Positions 27,121-34,677 of a stretch of DNA of 34,677 nt are shown here, in pieces; the first letter of the stretch is position 1, and each line of letters begins with the position of its first letter. The stretch is from Acetobacteraceae bacterium (lineage in GTDB: Bacteria; Pseudomonadota; Alphaproteobacteria; Acetobacterales; Acetobacteraceae). The notes under the pieces were generated by a model. That model ran no database searches, had not been told where the DNA came from, and was given only the letters and a program-made list of their open reading frames with translations. The translations under genes and the position numbers were made by a program. The stretch is taken from positions 1 to 34,677 of the forward strand of contig CANJSR010000005.1 of assembly GCA_947476855.1 (NCBI GenBank), written 5' to 3'.

Positions 27121-28272
27121 CTATCGCCGCGCCAGCCAGGCGGCCAGCATCAGCGCCGCGGCCGCCAGCAGCGACGGGACGGTAAAGCCACCCAGCGCGT
27201 CCGACAGCAGACCCGCCAGCACCGGCCCAACGATCTGACCGATCCCGAAGGCCACCGTCAGCGCCGCCATCACCGGCCTCGGGTCGCCTTGCGCGAGTTC
27301 CCTCCCGCGCAGCAGCCCCAGCGCCGTCAGCCCCATGAAGGTGCCGCCCAGCAACACCGCCGCCACGGAAATCCCCACCATGTCGGGCCAGAGGACGCTG
27401 GCGAGGACTCCCACCGCCTCGGTCGCCGCCGCGGCCGCGAAGGCGGTCTGGGTCCCGATGCGCCGGCCGAGGAAGGTCCAGAACGTCACCGAGGGCGCGG
27501 CGGCCAGCCCCACGACGATCCAGATCACGGGCTCCAACGCCTGGATGGCCGGCGTGGCGCGCACGATCGCGACCAGGAACGTCGCGGTGATGACATAACC
27601 GAAGCCGAACAGCCCATAGGCCGCCGCCATGCGGGCCAATCGCCGATCAAACCCGGTCGATGCGGTCTGGGACGCCGCGGCCGCAGGCGCCAAGGGCGCC
27701 GGCACCAGCCACGCCACCGCCGCCGCGCCCAGCAGGGACACGACACCGCAGGCCTGCCACATGCCCGCGGAATCCGCCCCAGCCGAAAGCTGCGTAGCGA
27801 CCAGGGCGGCGGATACCGTGATCCCCACACCCACGCCGGAGAAATGCAGCGCCGCCAGCCCGGGCCTTCCCACCCGCGCCAGGCGATCCAGCACCAAAGC
27901 CGAGGCCAGGATCAGCGCCAGGGCGCTCGCGATCCCGCCCGCGAAGCGCAGCGCGATGAAGGCGGGCACAGAGTCCGTGGCGCCCATGGCGGCGGTGGTG
28001 ACGGCGCTCAGCGCCAGCGCCCCCGGCAGCCAGACCCTGGCCGGACCAGGCAGCGTGGCACGCGTGGCCGCCAGGGCGCCAACCAGGTAGCCGACGAAGT
28101 TCGCCGACGCGATCAGGCCCGAGACGAACTTGCTCAGCCCGAACTCAGCCATCATCGAGGGCAGGATGGGCGTATAGACAAACCGACCGACACCGATGCC
28201 CACCGCCATGGCGATCAGCCCGCCGAGGGCAATGGAAAGGGCCGATCGGTCTTGTGTCGCATGCTGGGACAT
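27121..28272 (-). CDS. YbfB/YjiJ family MFS transporter
   Basis: This 383-residue inner-membrane carrier has about twelve hydrophobic segments. The start GLIAMAVGIGVGRFVYTPILPSMMAEFGLS is typical of the YbfB/YjiJ group, and the short loops and Ala/Gly-rich helices fit the major facilitator fold. The substrate is unknown. The ATG at 28272 has only a weak ribosome site. The gene is divergent from a LysR regulator 99 bases away, the usual layout for a carrier controlled by its neighbour. It converges with tamB, from which it is separated by 35 bases without a clear terminator. Confidence 0.88.
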   Translation of the reverse strand: MSQHATQDRSALSIALGGLIAMAVGIGVGRFVYTPILPSMMAEFGLSKFVSGLIASANFVGYLVGALAATRATLPGPARVWLPGALALSAVTTAAMGATDSVPAFIALRFAGGIASALALILASALVLDRLARVGRPGLAALHFSGVGVGITVSAALVATQLSAGADSAGMWQACGVVSLLGAAAVAWLVPAPLAPAAAASQTASTGFDRRLARMAAAYGLFGFGYVITATFLVAIVRATPAIQALEPVIWIVVGLAAAPSVTFWTFLGRRIGTQTAFAAAAATEAVGVLASVLWPDMVGISVAAVLLGGTFMGLTALGLLRGRELAQGDPRPVMAALTVAFGIGQIVGPVLAGLLSDALGGFTVPSLLAAAALMLAAWLARR

Positions 28273-28307
28273 GCCGGCGGGGTAGCGGTCACCATCGATG
28301 CGGTCAA

Positions 28308-28352
28308 ACGATTGGTTATGATAAAAGCAATCTGAAAAAACGATAAGCTATG
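28308..28352. promoter_or_regulatory. Candidate LysR-type binding region with direct and inverted repeats
   Basis: The divergent intergenic region holds a direct repeat, ACGATtggtTATG (28308-28320) and ACGATaagcTATG (28340-28352), offset by 32 bases or about three helical turns. An inverted repeat GATTG-N13-CAATC (28310-28332) overlaps its first copy. The stretch is markedly richer in A and T than its surroundings. LysR proteins commonly bind two such sites between themselves and a divergent target gene. Confidence 0.45.
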
Positions 28353-28371
28353 CTGATCGACGGAGGCTGTC

Positions 28372-29247
28372 ATGGACACAAACGACCTCAAGGTCTTCGA
28401 AACCGTCGCGCGGACAGGCGGCATGAACCGCGCCGCCGCCGAACTCCACACCGTTCAATCCAATGTCACGGCGCGGATCAGGGCGCTGGAAACCGAACTC
28501 GGCTGCCCGCTGTTCGCGCGTCATAGCCGCGGCGTCGCCCTGACCGCCGCCGGAGAGCGCCTGCTGCCCTATGCGCGCCGTGTCGCCTGGCTGTTGGCCG
28601 ACGCCGTGCGGGCGACGCGCGACGACGGCACGCCACGCGGCCCGCTGACGATCGGCGCCCTGGAAACGACCGCCGCGCTGCGCCTGTCGCCGCTGTTCGC
28701 CGGCTATGCCACCGCTTTCCCCGAGGTTGACCTCGCGGTGCGCCCGGGCACGACCGAGGAACTCGTCACCGCCGTGCTGAACCGCACGCTGGAAGGCGCC
28801 TTCGTCTGCGGCCCGGTGGCGCATCAATCCCTGATCGAGCAGGTCATGTTCCATGAGGAACTCACCATCCTCGCGGCACTCGGCCTGCCATCGATCGAGG
28901 CGGCGACCCAGGGCGGGATCGCCCGCATCGTCGTCCTGCGCGCCGGCTGTTCCTATCGCCAGCGGCTGGAGATGGTGCTTGCGAACCGCGGCATCGCGGT
29001 GCCCCGGGTGATGGAATTCGGCACCCTGGAAGCGATCTTCGGCTGCGTCGCCGCCGGCCTGGGAATCACGCTGCTGCCGCGTGCGCTGATCGGCCCGGTC
29101 TGGCGCGCGGGACGGGTCAGCCTGCATGCCCTGCCGCCGTCAGAAGCGATGGTGACAACGGTCTTCATCCACCGGCGGGAGGCGCATCTGTCCAGCGCGC
29201 TGCGCGCCTTCCTGGAACATGTCCAGGCGGGCGCCGGCTACTCCTGA
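28372..29247 (+). CDS. LysR family transcriptional regulator
   Basis: This 291-residue protein has the N-terminal winged helix-turn-helix of the family (DLKVFETVARTGGMNRAAAEL, then VQSNVTARIRALETELG and FARHSRGVALTAAGE, residues about 4-62). A substrate-binding-like sensor domain follows (GPLTIGALETTAALRLSPL onward). GGAGG lies 6 bases before the ATG. It is divergent from the MFS carrier and probably controls it and itself. The ligand is unknown. Its 3' end overlaps the end of the convergent sulfotransferase-like gene by 10 bases. Confidence 0.92.
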   Translation: MDTNDLKVFETVARTGGMNRAAAELHTVQSNVTARIRALETELGCPLFARHSRGVALTAAGERLLPYARRVAWLLADAVRATRDDGTPRGPLTIGALETTAALRLSPLFAGYATAFPEVDLAVRPGTTEELVTAVLNRTLEGAFVCGPVAHQSLIEQVMFHEELTILAALGLPSIEAATQGGIARIVVLRAGCSYRQRLEMVLANRGIAVPRVMEFGTLEAIFGCVAAGLGITLLPRALIGPVWRAGRVSLHALPPSEAMVTTVFIHRREAHLSSALRAFLEHVQAGAGYS

Positions 29248-30065
29248 TACTGGATGATCGACACACCGCGGACGTTCGCATCGGGCTCCCGCCAGAACAT
29301 ATCGCCCAGGAAGCGCTGGAAGATGTCCGGCGGCAGGACGGTGGGGCGCTCGATCCATTCCACTTTGCGGCGAACCGTGTGCAGTCCCGGCGCGCCCAGG
29401 GCGATGTCGAAGTTCTCCGCCTCATACTCGACATTGTCGAAGTCGTGGGCGAACAGCGGCTGGCCGAGCAGACGGTAGAGATGGGCGATTGTTTCCTGGG
29501 GGGCTTTGGCGAGGGCCTGGTATTCGATCAGGATCATCCGCGGCGCCTGCTCACTGAAAAAGCCTTCCCGCAGGGCATCCAGCGCGTATCCGACCATGCC
29601 CTCGCTGCGGGCGATCTGGTTGACGCGCGTATAGACGGTGCTGCCGGGATCGAAGCCGAACATGCCGGACAGTTCGAAGGCGTTCTTGCGGACCAGGCGC
29701 TCGATCGAGTCCATGATCCAGGCGATGTTTCGTACGCAACAGACGATGCGCGCCTCGGGGAACAACTGCGTCAGGCCCGGCAGCTTGGCGCACCACAGGC
29801 GGTTGGTGTCGAACACCAGTTGTTCGGCGTGGATGCGGCTATAGAAATTGGTGAACAGGCCCTTCAGGACATCTCGCCGCTGCTGTTCATCGATGAAGAC
29901 GGCGGTTTCGTTGCGCCGGCTCATGGCACCTTCCAGTGCCATGTACATCGACCCGACAGGGCTGGTCATGCCGGCGTGGAAATAGGGGTTCTGCCGCAGG
30001 ATCGCGGCGAGCAGCGTGGACCCCGAGCGCGGAAGGCCGGAGATGAAATGGATACCGTTCTGCAC
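29238..30065 (-). CDS. Sulfotransferase family protein
   Basis: This 275-residue protein has the phosphosulfate-binding loop of PAPS-dependent sulfotransferases right at the N-terminus (FISGLPRSGSTLLAAIL, residues 7-23). It has a later 3'-phosphate-binding-type segment IVCCVRNIAWIMDSIERLV. There is no signal peptide. These enzymes move sulfate from PAPS to hydroxyl or amino groups; the acceptor cannot be told here. The start is GTG at 30065, with AGGGG 7 bases upstream. The gene sits 76 bases after the DUF4105 gene on the same strand and may be read with it or from its own promoter. There is no sign that it serves the PKS cluster about 11 kb away. Confidence 0.85.
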   Translation of the reverse strand: MQNGIHFISGLPRSGSTLLAAILRQNPYFHAGMTSPVGSMYMALEGAMSRRNETAVFIDEQQRRDVLKGLFTNFYSRIHAEQLVFDTNRLWCAKLPGLTQLFPEARIVCCVRNIAWIMDSIERLVRKNAFELSGMFGFDPGSTVYTRVNQIARSEGMVGYALDALREGFFSEQAPRMILIEYQALAKAPQETIAHLYRLLGQPLFAHDFDNVEYEAENFDIALGAPGLHTVRRKVEWIERPTVLPPDIFQRFLGDMFWREPDANVRGVSIIQYQE

Positions 30066-30141
30066 CGCGCCGCCCCTGTCGTTTTCGTCGTTCAGCGAGC
30101 CATGTTAGCCTGATCGCGGCGCGGGGGAAGGTGTGGCGCGA

Positions 30142-31140
30142 TCAGCCCCCCGCCGGCGCCTTCGGATCGGGCACGCCCACCCGGATCAGGCGGGAGAACT
30201 CCGGGTCCGTGCTCGCTGCCCGCCCCTTGATGTGCGCCAGGTCCCGCAGCTTCGCGAACGGCACCCGGGTATCCAGGCCGCCCCGGTCATAGACGTAGTC
30301 CGGCACATACCCCGCTAACAGCAGCCGATAATCCAGCGGCAGGTCCGGTTGCAGCGCCTGCGCCATGCGGAAAATCTGCGTCGTGCAGTTCGTGGTCAGG
30401 GAGTTGTAGAAGCGCGGCCGAGCGGCGAGGTCATTGGCTTCGGCGATGTATTCGAGGAGCAGGGCGCGGGCCTTGTCCGGCGGCATTCGCATCTTGTAGA
30501 CCCGCACGTCCTCGTCCCGCACATTGGTGCGGACACCGACCACATCCCGCTCATCCGCCGCGATGAACGACAGTTCATAGGTCCGGAAGAAGCCCGCCAG
30601 CGCCGAGTAGGCTTCATGTTGTTCCTTGCGGATTTCGATCGAGAACGCGAGGTGCCGGCCATCCGCGAAGCCGAAGCTGAGGATCGAGTGGGCGATGCTC
30701 TCCCCCGCCCAATAGGACATGAACAGGTCGACGCCGGTCAGCGTCCGCAGATCGTAGGTCCGGGTTTCCCAGCGGACGTCGAAATCGGTGTCACTGCGCC
30801 AGGCGAAGTTGCGGACGTTGCGGACCTCCAACCGGTCACCATCGAGGGTGCCGGTGGCGGCGCGGGCCACGTCCGCCGCCCAGACCCGGTCGTTGGAGGG
30901 TGTCATCATCCCCCACCAGACGAACAAGGCGATCAGGGCGGCACCATACAGCCCGACGACGCGCCAGCGCCGCAGCGGCAGGCAGACCGTGGCGGCAAAG
31001 GCCAGCAGCGCCAGCGCCCAGGCCAGGAACGGAAGCTGCGGCACACGGAACGACAGCGCCATCGCGCCCCAGGCCCCAACTCCCAGCATCGCCAGGCCTG
31101 CAACGCAAAATCCGATCCACAGCGCGACGCGCGTCAGCAT
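30142..31140 (-). CDS. DUF4105 domain membrane protein
   Basis: This 332-residue protein has three N-terminal membrane segments (residues about 5-95: VALWIGFCVAGLAMLGVGAWG, FLAWALALLAFAATVCL, VVGLYGAALIALFVWWG), followed by a soluble domain, probably periplasmic. That domain matches DUF4105: VRNFAWRSDTDFDVRWETRTYDL, a His in SIAHSILSFGF and a Cys in NSLTTNCTTQIF, the arrangement expected of an NlpC/P60-like cysteine hydrolase fold. An enzymatic role is inferred, not established. It starts 9 bases after the stop of the lipase-like gene, so the two are translationally coupled. Confidence 0.85.
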   Translation of the reverse strand: MLTRVALWIGFCVAGLAMLGVGAWGAMALSFRVPQLPFLAWALALLAFAATVCLPLRRWRVVGLYGAALIALFVWWGMMTPSNDRVWAADVARAATGTLDGDRLEVRNVRNFAWRSDTDFDVRWETRTYDLRTLTGVDLFMSYWAGESIAHSILSFGFADGRHLAFSIEIRKEQHEAYSALAGFFRTYELSFIAADERDVVGVRTNVRDEDVRVYKMRMPPDKARALLLEYIAEANDLAARPRFYNSLTTNCTTQIFRMAQALQPDLPLDYRLLLAGYVPDYVYDRGGLDTRVPFAKLRDLAHIKGRAASTDPEFSRLIRVGVPDPKAPAGG

Positions 31141-31149
31141 GGCGGACCG

Positions 31150-33093
31150 CTACCGCCGGACCGGCGCGGACCGGCGTGGCGGCGGCACCGCCGCGACCGA
31201 GACAGCCCCCGCCGCCGAACACCCGTCCGGGCAGGCTTCAGCCCAATGCAGCATCAGGATGCGCCGCACTTCGGCCACCGCGCGGGGATTCGACTGCACG
31301 GAATGACCCGAGCGGACGATCAGCTCGGATTCCGCTTCCTCGATGTGGGCGCTCCTGTATTCCACGACGCCGTCATCGCCGGTGGCGACAGGACCGTCGC
31401 CATCCACCGCGATGATCGAGTGGGCCTTGACCGGCGGCGCCACCCGCAACGATGACAGGCCGGTGATGAACGGGCTGCCGGGCGTCATGCCGTAGACGCT
31501 GCCGATGCGGGGACGTTCCGGGTCCAGCCGCAGGCCCTCCTGGTTGCCGATCAACGCCTCTCCGACCATCTGAGTGATGTTCAGCGGCAGCGTCACCAGC
31601 CGCCCGACCCAATGCGCGATCGAAAACCCGGCCACGAAGCTGCCGCGATGCGGCGTCGCCATGAAGATCACCCGCCGCACATCCGGCATCGGCGTCACGA
31701 ACAACGCACGCCGGAACGTCTCCCGCGTTTCGGGCGAAAGCGTCAGGTCGTCGAGCGGCCTGGTGCTGAGCTGGTCGAACAGCGCCGAACCGGAGTTCAC
31801 GACAACCGTCTTGGCCAGCAACCCACCCTGGCTGTGACCGATCAGGACGATGTTGCGCAAGGCGGGGTCCCGCCGCATCGGGTCGACTACGTTGACCGCC
31901 GCCTCGATCTGCTCGCGCAGTTGCACGGCGGAAATGGCGATGGGATTGCCGGTGCTGTAGGTGAACAGCCAGAACTGGAACCGGTCGCGAACGGCCGGGT
32001 CGTTCTGCAGGTCGTTGATCATGTCGCCCCAGCGCCCGGCGCTGGACGCGGTGCCATGCACCAGCACGACCGGGATGCGGCCGGGGTGATAGGGTTCAAG
32101 GCCCACAAGCTGCGTCGGCAGGTCCGCGAAGTAGTCGCCGCGCAGGAAACCGCCGATCTCACTTTCCCAGATCCCCGGGTTGCTCAGCCCATAAGCCAGC
32201 GCCGCGCTCGGCTCGATCTCCAGCGGCACCGACTGGCCCCCGATCTCCACCATGCGTTCGGCGTTGCCCGGATACAGCGCCAGCGTGCCGTTGAACTGGC
32301 CGCTGGCGATGGACGCGGGCGAAATGTCGAGCTTGAGCAACGCGGTCACGGGCACCTTGTAGACCCGCGCAATCCGCAGGCCATTCCCATCGGCGACCGG
32401 CGCCAGTTCACCCGCCAGCGGCGCGCCCAGGCCCGGTTCACGGAAGCGGTTCTGCAGGCCCTTGACCCGCAACTCCGCGGCCGAGACGAACCCCGTGATC
32501 CGCCGCCCGGCCCACTGCATCGACTTCGGATCGAAGTTGATCGTCAGGGTGCCGAACGGCAGCGTGAAGACCCCGCCTCGGACATCGACCTGCAACCCAT
32601 CATCCGCCGCCAGGGCGCGGGTCAGCGCCCGGTTGTAGATGTCGGCGGCGTTGCGCAGCCGCGGATCGAAGGGATTGGGACGCTCGATCGGCCGCCCGGG
32701 GAAAAGGAACGCGTAGGAATAGACGACCGATGCCATGAAGTACGACCGGTCATTCGTCCGTTCCGCATGCAGGAACGCCATCTCGGCCAGGGCGAAGATC
32801 TGGTCCTGCTGGCGCGGCCCCATGACGACGATCTGGTTCAGCGCGCGGAGCGCGAGGTCTGGCTTCTCCCGGTAGGTCTCCAACAGGTCAAGCTGGCGGA
32901 GCACGATCTGCGTCGAACCGCTCAGTTGCCCGGTTGTCAGGACGTTGCTGGTCAGTTCGGTCTGCACCGTGCGCGCGTCGACATGCTCCACCGAGACCGG
33001 CGTGCCGCAGGCCACCAGTGACAGGCACAAGGCGACCACCGCCGCCAGTGAACCGCGAAGCGGTGATGGAAGGCAGGTCGACCAATCACTCAC
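31150..33093 (-). CDS. Alpha/beta-hydrolase (lipase-like) lipoprotein
   Basis: The protein has a lipoprotein signal (SLAAVVALCLSLVAC followed by GT) and a roughly 300-residue N-terminal region of unknown function. An alpha/beta-hydrolase domain follows: oxyanion region VVLVHGTASSAGRWGDM, nucleophile elbow VLIGHSQGGLLAK, and likely acid and base in AVDGDG and RSGHSVQ. It probably acts on an ester or lipid at the envelope. An ATG at 33150 would give 666 residues, but it puts the signal sequence more than 30 residues in. The GTG at 33093 follows AAGGA by about 8 bases and gives a normal 30-residue lipoprotein signal, so I use it. It lies downstream of the phosphoesterase gene and directly upstream of the DUF4105 gene. 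Confidence 0.85.
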   Translation of the reverse strand: MSDWSTCLPSPLRGSLAAVVALCLSLVACGTPVSVEHVDARTVQTELTSNVLTTGQLSGSTQIVLRQLDLLETYREKPDLALRALNQIVVMGPRQQDQIFALAEMAFLHAERTNDRSYFMASVVYSYAFLFPGRPIERPNPFDPRLRNAADIYNRALTRALAADDGLQVDVRGGVFTLPFGTLTINFDPKSMQWAGRRITGFVSAAELRVKGLQNRFREPGLGAPLAGELAPVADGNGLRIARVYKVPVTALLKLDISPASIASGQFNGTLALYPGNAERMVEIGGQSVPLEIEPSAALAYGLSNPGIWESEIGGFLRGDYFADLPTQLVGLEPYHPGRIPVVLVHGTASSAGRWGDMINDLQNDPAVRDRFQFWLFTYSTGNPIAISAVQLREQIEAAVNVVDPMRRDPALRNIVLIGHSQGGLLAKTVVVNSGSALFDQLSTRPLDDLTLSPETRETFRRALFVTPMPDVRRVIFMATPHRGSFVAGFSIAHWVGRLVTLPLNITQMVGEALIGNQEGLRLDPERPRIGSVYGMTPGSPFITGLSSLRVAPPVKAHSIIAVDGDGPVATGDDGVVEYRSAHIEEAESELIVRSGHSVQSNPRAVAEVRRILMLHWAEACPDGCSAAGAVSVAAVPPPRRSAPVRR

Positions 33094-33174
33094 GATGCGT
33101 TCCTTGATGCGGCCCCCATCCCCTACCATCAGGACATTCGGCTGGTCCATCGGCCTGGGGGCGGTGGGCTTGGC

Positions 33175-34032
33175 TTAGGCGGCCGGCCAGGGCGGCAGGG
33201 TCGTTACGGTACCGCCGCTGCGGGCGGTCCAGCCGCTCATGTCGATCACGAACATGCGTTCGGCCTCGATCAGCCGGTGGGTGGCGCGCCTTCCGTCCAG
33301 GGTCCATTCCACATAGCCGGGACGGGGGAACCGCCGCCGCTGCGTCAGGCCGCGCCGCACATCCACCATGGCCGTGGGCGGCGCCCAGACGATCTCCATC
33401 CCACGATGGCGCACCCGGCGATAAATATGCAGGTGCCCACAGGCGATGATCTTCACCCCGCCGTCCGCGCAGGTATCCAGGAAATCGCCGCGCGCCGGGA
33501 ACGGAATGACCGAGGTCGTCTTCTTCGGATCGGCCGGATCGCGATCGAAGGGCGGCATGTGGATGAACACCATCACCGGGCGCTTGCCGCGCGTTCCCAG
33601 GGCGTCTTGCAGGAACGCGGCCTGTTCGGCTTCCTCGGGCAGGTCGCTGGCCATCAGGGAGGTGTCGAGGCCGATCAGCCGCCACTCCCCCACGTCATGC
33701 GACCACCATTGCGGCCCGACCAGGCGCCGCCACGCGGCGATCCGCGCCGGCGTGACCGGCTGGTCGAGGCGGGAGAAGGTCGGCGCCTCCCCAATGTCGT
33801 GGTTACCGGGAATCGCCCGCCAGTCCAGGCCGAGGCTCGCGACCTCGGCCGCCGCATAGGCGAGGTCGGCTTCCAGGACCGGTCCGTTGAACGAGAGATC
33901 ACCGCCATGGATCAGCAGATCAGGCGGGTTGGCCGCCATGTCGGCGCGGAACGCCGCCCAGTTCATCGCGAAATAGGTATGCGTCGGCGACAGATGCGAG
34001 TCACTGACGTGGATGATGCGCGTTGCGGCCAT
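33175..34032 (-). CDS. Calcineurin-type metallophosphoesterase
   Basis: This soluble protein of about 285 residues carries the complete metal-site set of the family in order: DSHLS, IHGGDLSFNG, GNHD, FIHMPP and CGHLH. These ligands bind two metals and hydrolyse phosphomono- or diesters. The resemblance is to the cyclic-nucleotide-phosphodiesterase-like group (CpdA type), but the substrate is not proven. The ATG at 34032 follows GGCAGGTGGGT. An ATG at 34062 would add ten residues ahead of the family start MAATRIIHVSDSH and has no better ribosome site. It is the second gene of the apparent minus-strand operon. Confidence 0.88.
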   Translation of the reverse strand: MAATRIIHVSDSHLSPTHTYFAMNWAAFRADMAANPPDLLIHGGDLSFNGPVLEADLAYAAAEVASLGLDWRAIPGNHDIGEAPTFSRLDQPVTPARIAAWRRLVGPQWWSHDVGEWRLIGLDTSLMASDLPEEAEQAAFLQDALGTRGKRPVMVFIHMPPFDRDPADPKKTTSVIPFPARGDFLDTCADGGVKIIACGHLHIYRRVRHRGMEIVWAPPTAMVDVRRGLTQRRRFPRPGYVEWTLDGRRATHRLIEAERMFVIDMSGWTARSGGTVTTLPPWPAA

Positions 34033-34112
34033 GCGACCCACCTGCCCCGAACGTTTCCCCATTTTTCATGCAGCACAACGCTCGGCTCGTCCAGCCTTGA
34101 AGGCGCGGGGCA

Positions 34113-34677
34113 TCAGGCCGCCTGGAACCCCGCTTTTTCCAACTGCCAGGCGACGCGCAGGGCCAGGTCCTCCCGCCACGGCGGCGCGATGACCTGGACG
34201 CCGATCGGCAGGCCATCGCCCCGCACCGGGACGGCCGCCACCGGCAGCCCGATGAAGGAGATCGGCTGCGTGTAGATACCGATGTTCGGACGCAGCGGCA
34301 CGGACTCGCCGCCCAGGTCCAGCATGGTCTGGCCGAGCGCGGGGGCGGCGCAGGGGGTTGCGGGGGCGAGGAGGATGTCGACGTCACGGAACAGGGCCAG
34401 CACCGCGTCGCGGTACCAGCGCCGGAACTTCTGCGCCCGCGTCACCAGGGGTGCGGGGACCAGGGCACCGGCGATCAGGCGGTCACGCACGGCCGGATCG
34501 AAGTCGCCCGGGCGGGCGCGCAGCCGGTCCAGGTGCAGGGCGGCGCCCTCGGTTGTCGAGATGACGAAGGCGGCGGCGCGGGCGCGGGCGGCTTCGGGAA
34601 TCTCGATCTCCCGCGTCGCGCCCAGAGCGGAGGCGACGGCGGCCACGGCGTCCAGGGCCTGCGGGGTGGCGCCGGCG
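34113..34677 (-). CDS. Amidase signature family protein, partial (C-terminal part)
   Basis: This is the last 187 or so residues of an amidase, open to the right edge of the window. The reading frame continues to position 34677, so the apparent GTG start at 34646 is not the real start. RRWYRDAVLALFRDVDILLAPATPCAAP and YTQPISFIGLPVAAVPV are typical of the C-terminal half of amidase signature enzymes (GatA/AtzE-like). The catalytic Ser-Ser-Lys part lies outside the window. The overall look recalls AtzE-type amidohydrolases, but the subgroup is not certain. The gap to the phosphoesterase gene is about 80 bases, so they may be co-transcribed. Confidence 0.85.
   Translation of the reverse strand, partial: AGATPQALDAVAAVASALGATREIEIPEAARARAAAFVISTTEGAALHLDRLRARPGDFDPAVRDRLIAGALVPAPLVTRAQKFRRWYRDAVLALFRDVDILLAPATPCAAPALGQTMLDLGGESVPLRPNIGIYTQPISFIGLPVAAVPVRGDGLPIGVQVIAPPWREDLALRVAWQLEKAGFQAA

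Noticed and set aside
29238..30065. Sulfotransferase as a tailoring enzyme of the polyketide
   Set aside because: It lies about 11 kb from the synthase genes, beyond tamA/tamB and a separate regulator-carrier pair, and nothing links it to the cluster.
1..34677. tRNA, rRNA, CRISPR, insertion sequences, integrase or attachment sites
   Set aside because: I found no cloverleaf, repeat-spacer, transposase or integrase signature in reading both strands; short sites could still be missed without tools.

Overview
The window is GC-rich DNA with tightly packed genes. The gene content suggests an alphaproteobacterium, most likely of the Acetobacteraceae or wider Rhodospirillales: a TamA/TamB pair, an HdeD-like protein, a YbfB/YjiJ-type MFS carrier and a flavin alpha-hydroxy-acid oxidase. 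That placement is inference from gene content and base composition; there is no rRNA gene to confirm it. I see no tRNA, rRNA, CRISPR array, insertion sequence or origin. No stretch longer than about 300 bases lacks a gene.

Region 1 (1-18164, minus strand) is more than half of the window. It holds two giant genes, read from right to left, of a hybrid polyketide synthase / nonribosomal peptide synthetase (PKS/NRPS). The first gene (3408 aa) reads KS - AT-like remnant - C-methyltransferase - ACP - enoyl reductase - divergent KS - ACP - heterocyclisation - adenylation - PCP. The adenylation pocket reads as a cysteine pocket, so this protein should build a thiazoline ring. The second gene (at least 2641 aa, cut by the left edge) follows 12 bases later with its own ribosome binding site. 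It reads KS (active-site Cys replaced by Ser) - ACP - KS - DH - KR - C-methyltransferase - ACP - KS (partial). No acyltransferase with a GHSxG motif is visible, so malonyl units must come from an AT encoded elsewhere (trans-AT style). The rest of the cluster, including any AT, terminal thioesterase and transport genes, would lie beyond position 1.

Region 2 (18165-18218) is a short divergent control region. It contains a perfect 16-base palindrome and facing -35-like hexamers. The palindrome overlaps the annotated start of the first PKS gene, so that start is doubtful.

Region 3 (18219-27085, plus strand) holds a zinc-free MDR-type NAD(P)-dependent oxidoreductase that may or may not belong to the cluster. 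After it come an HdeD-family membrane protein, an FMN-dependent alpha-hydroxy-acid oxidase/dehydrogenase, and TamA and TamB, whose stop and start codons overlap. TamA/TamB is conserved outer-membrane assembly machinery and probably marks the return to core genome.

Region 4 (27121-29247) is an MFS transporter with a divergent LysR regulator. Their 99-base intergenic region carries a spaced direct repeat and an inverted repeat that are candidate LysR sites.

Region 5 (29238-34677, minus strand) has a sulfotransferase-fold protein followed, reading upstream, by a probable operon: a partial amidase, a metallophosphoesterase, an alpha/beta-hydrolase lipoprotein and a DUF4105 membrane protein.
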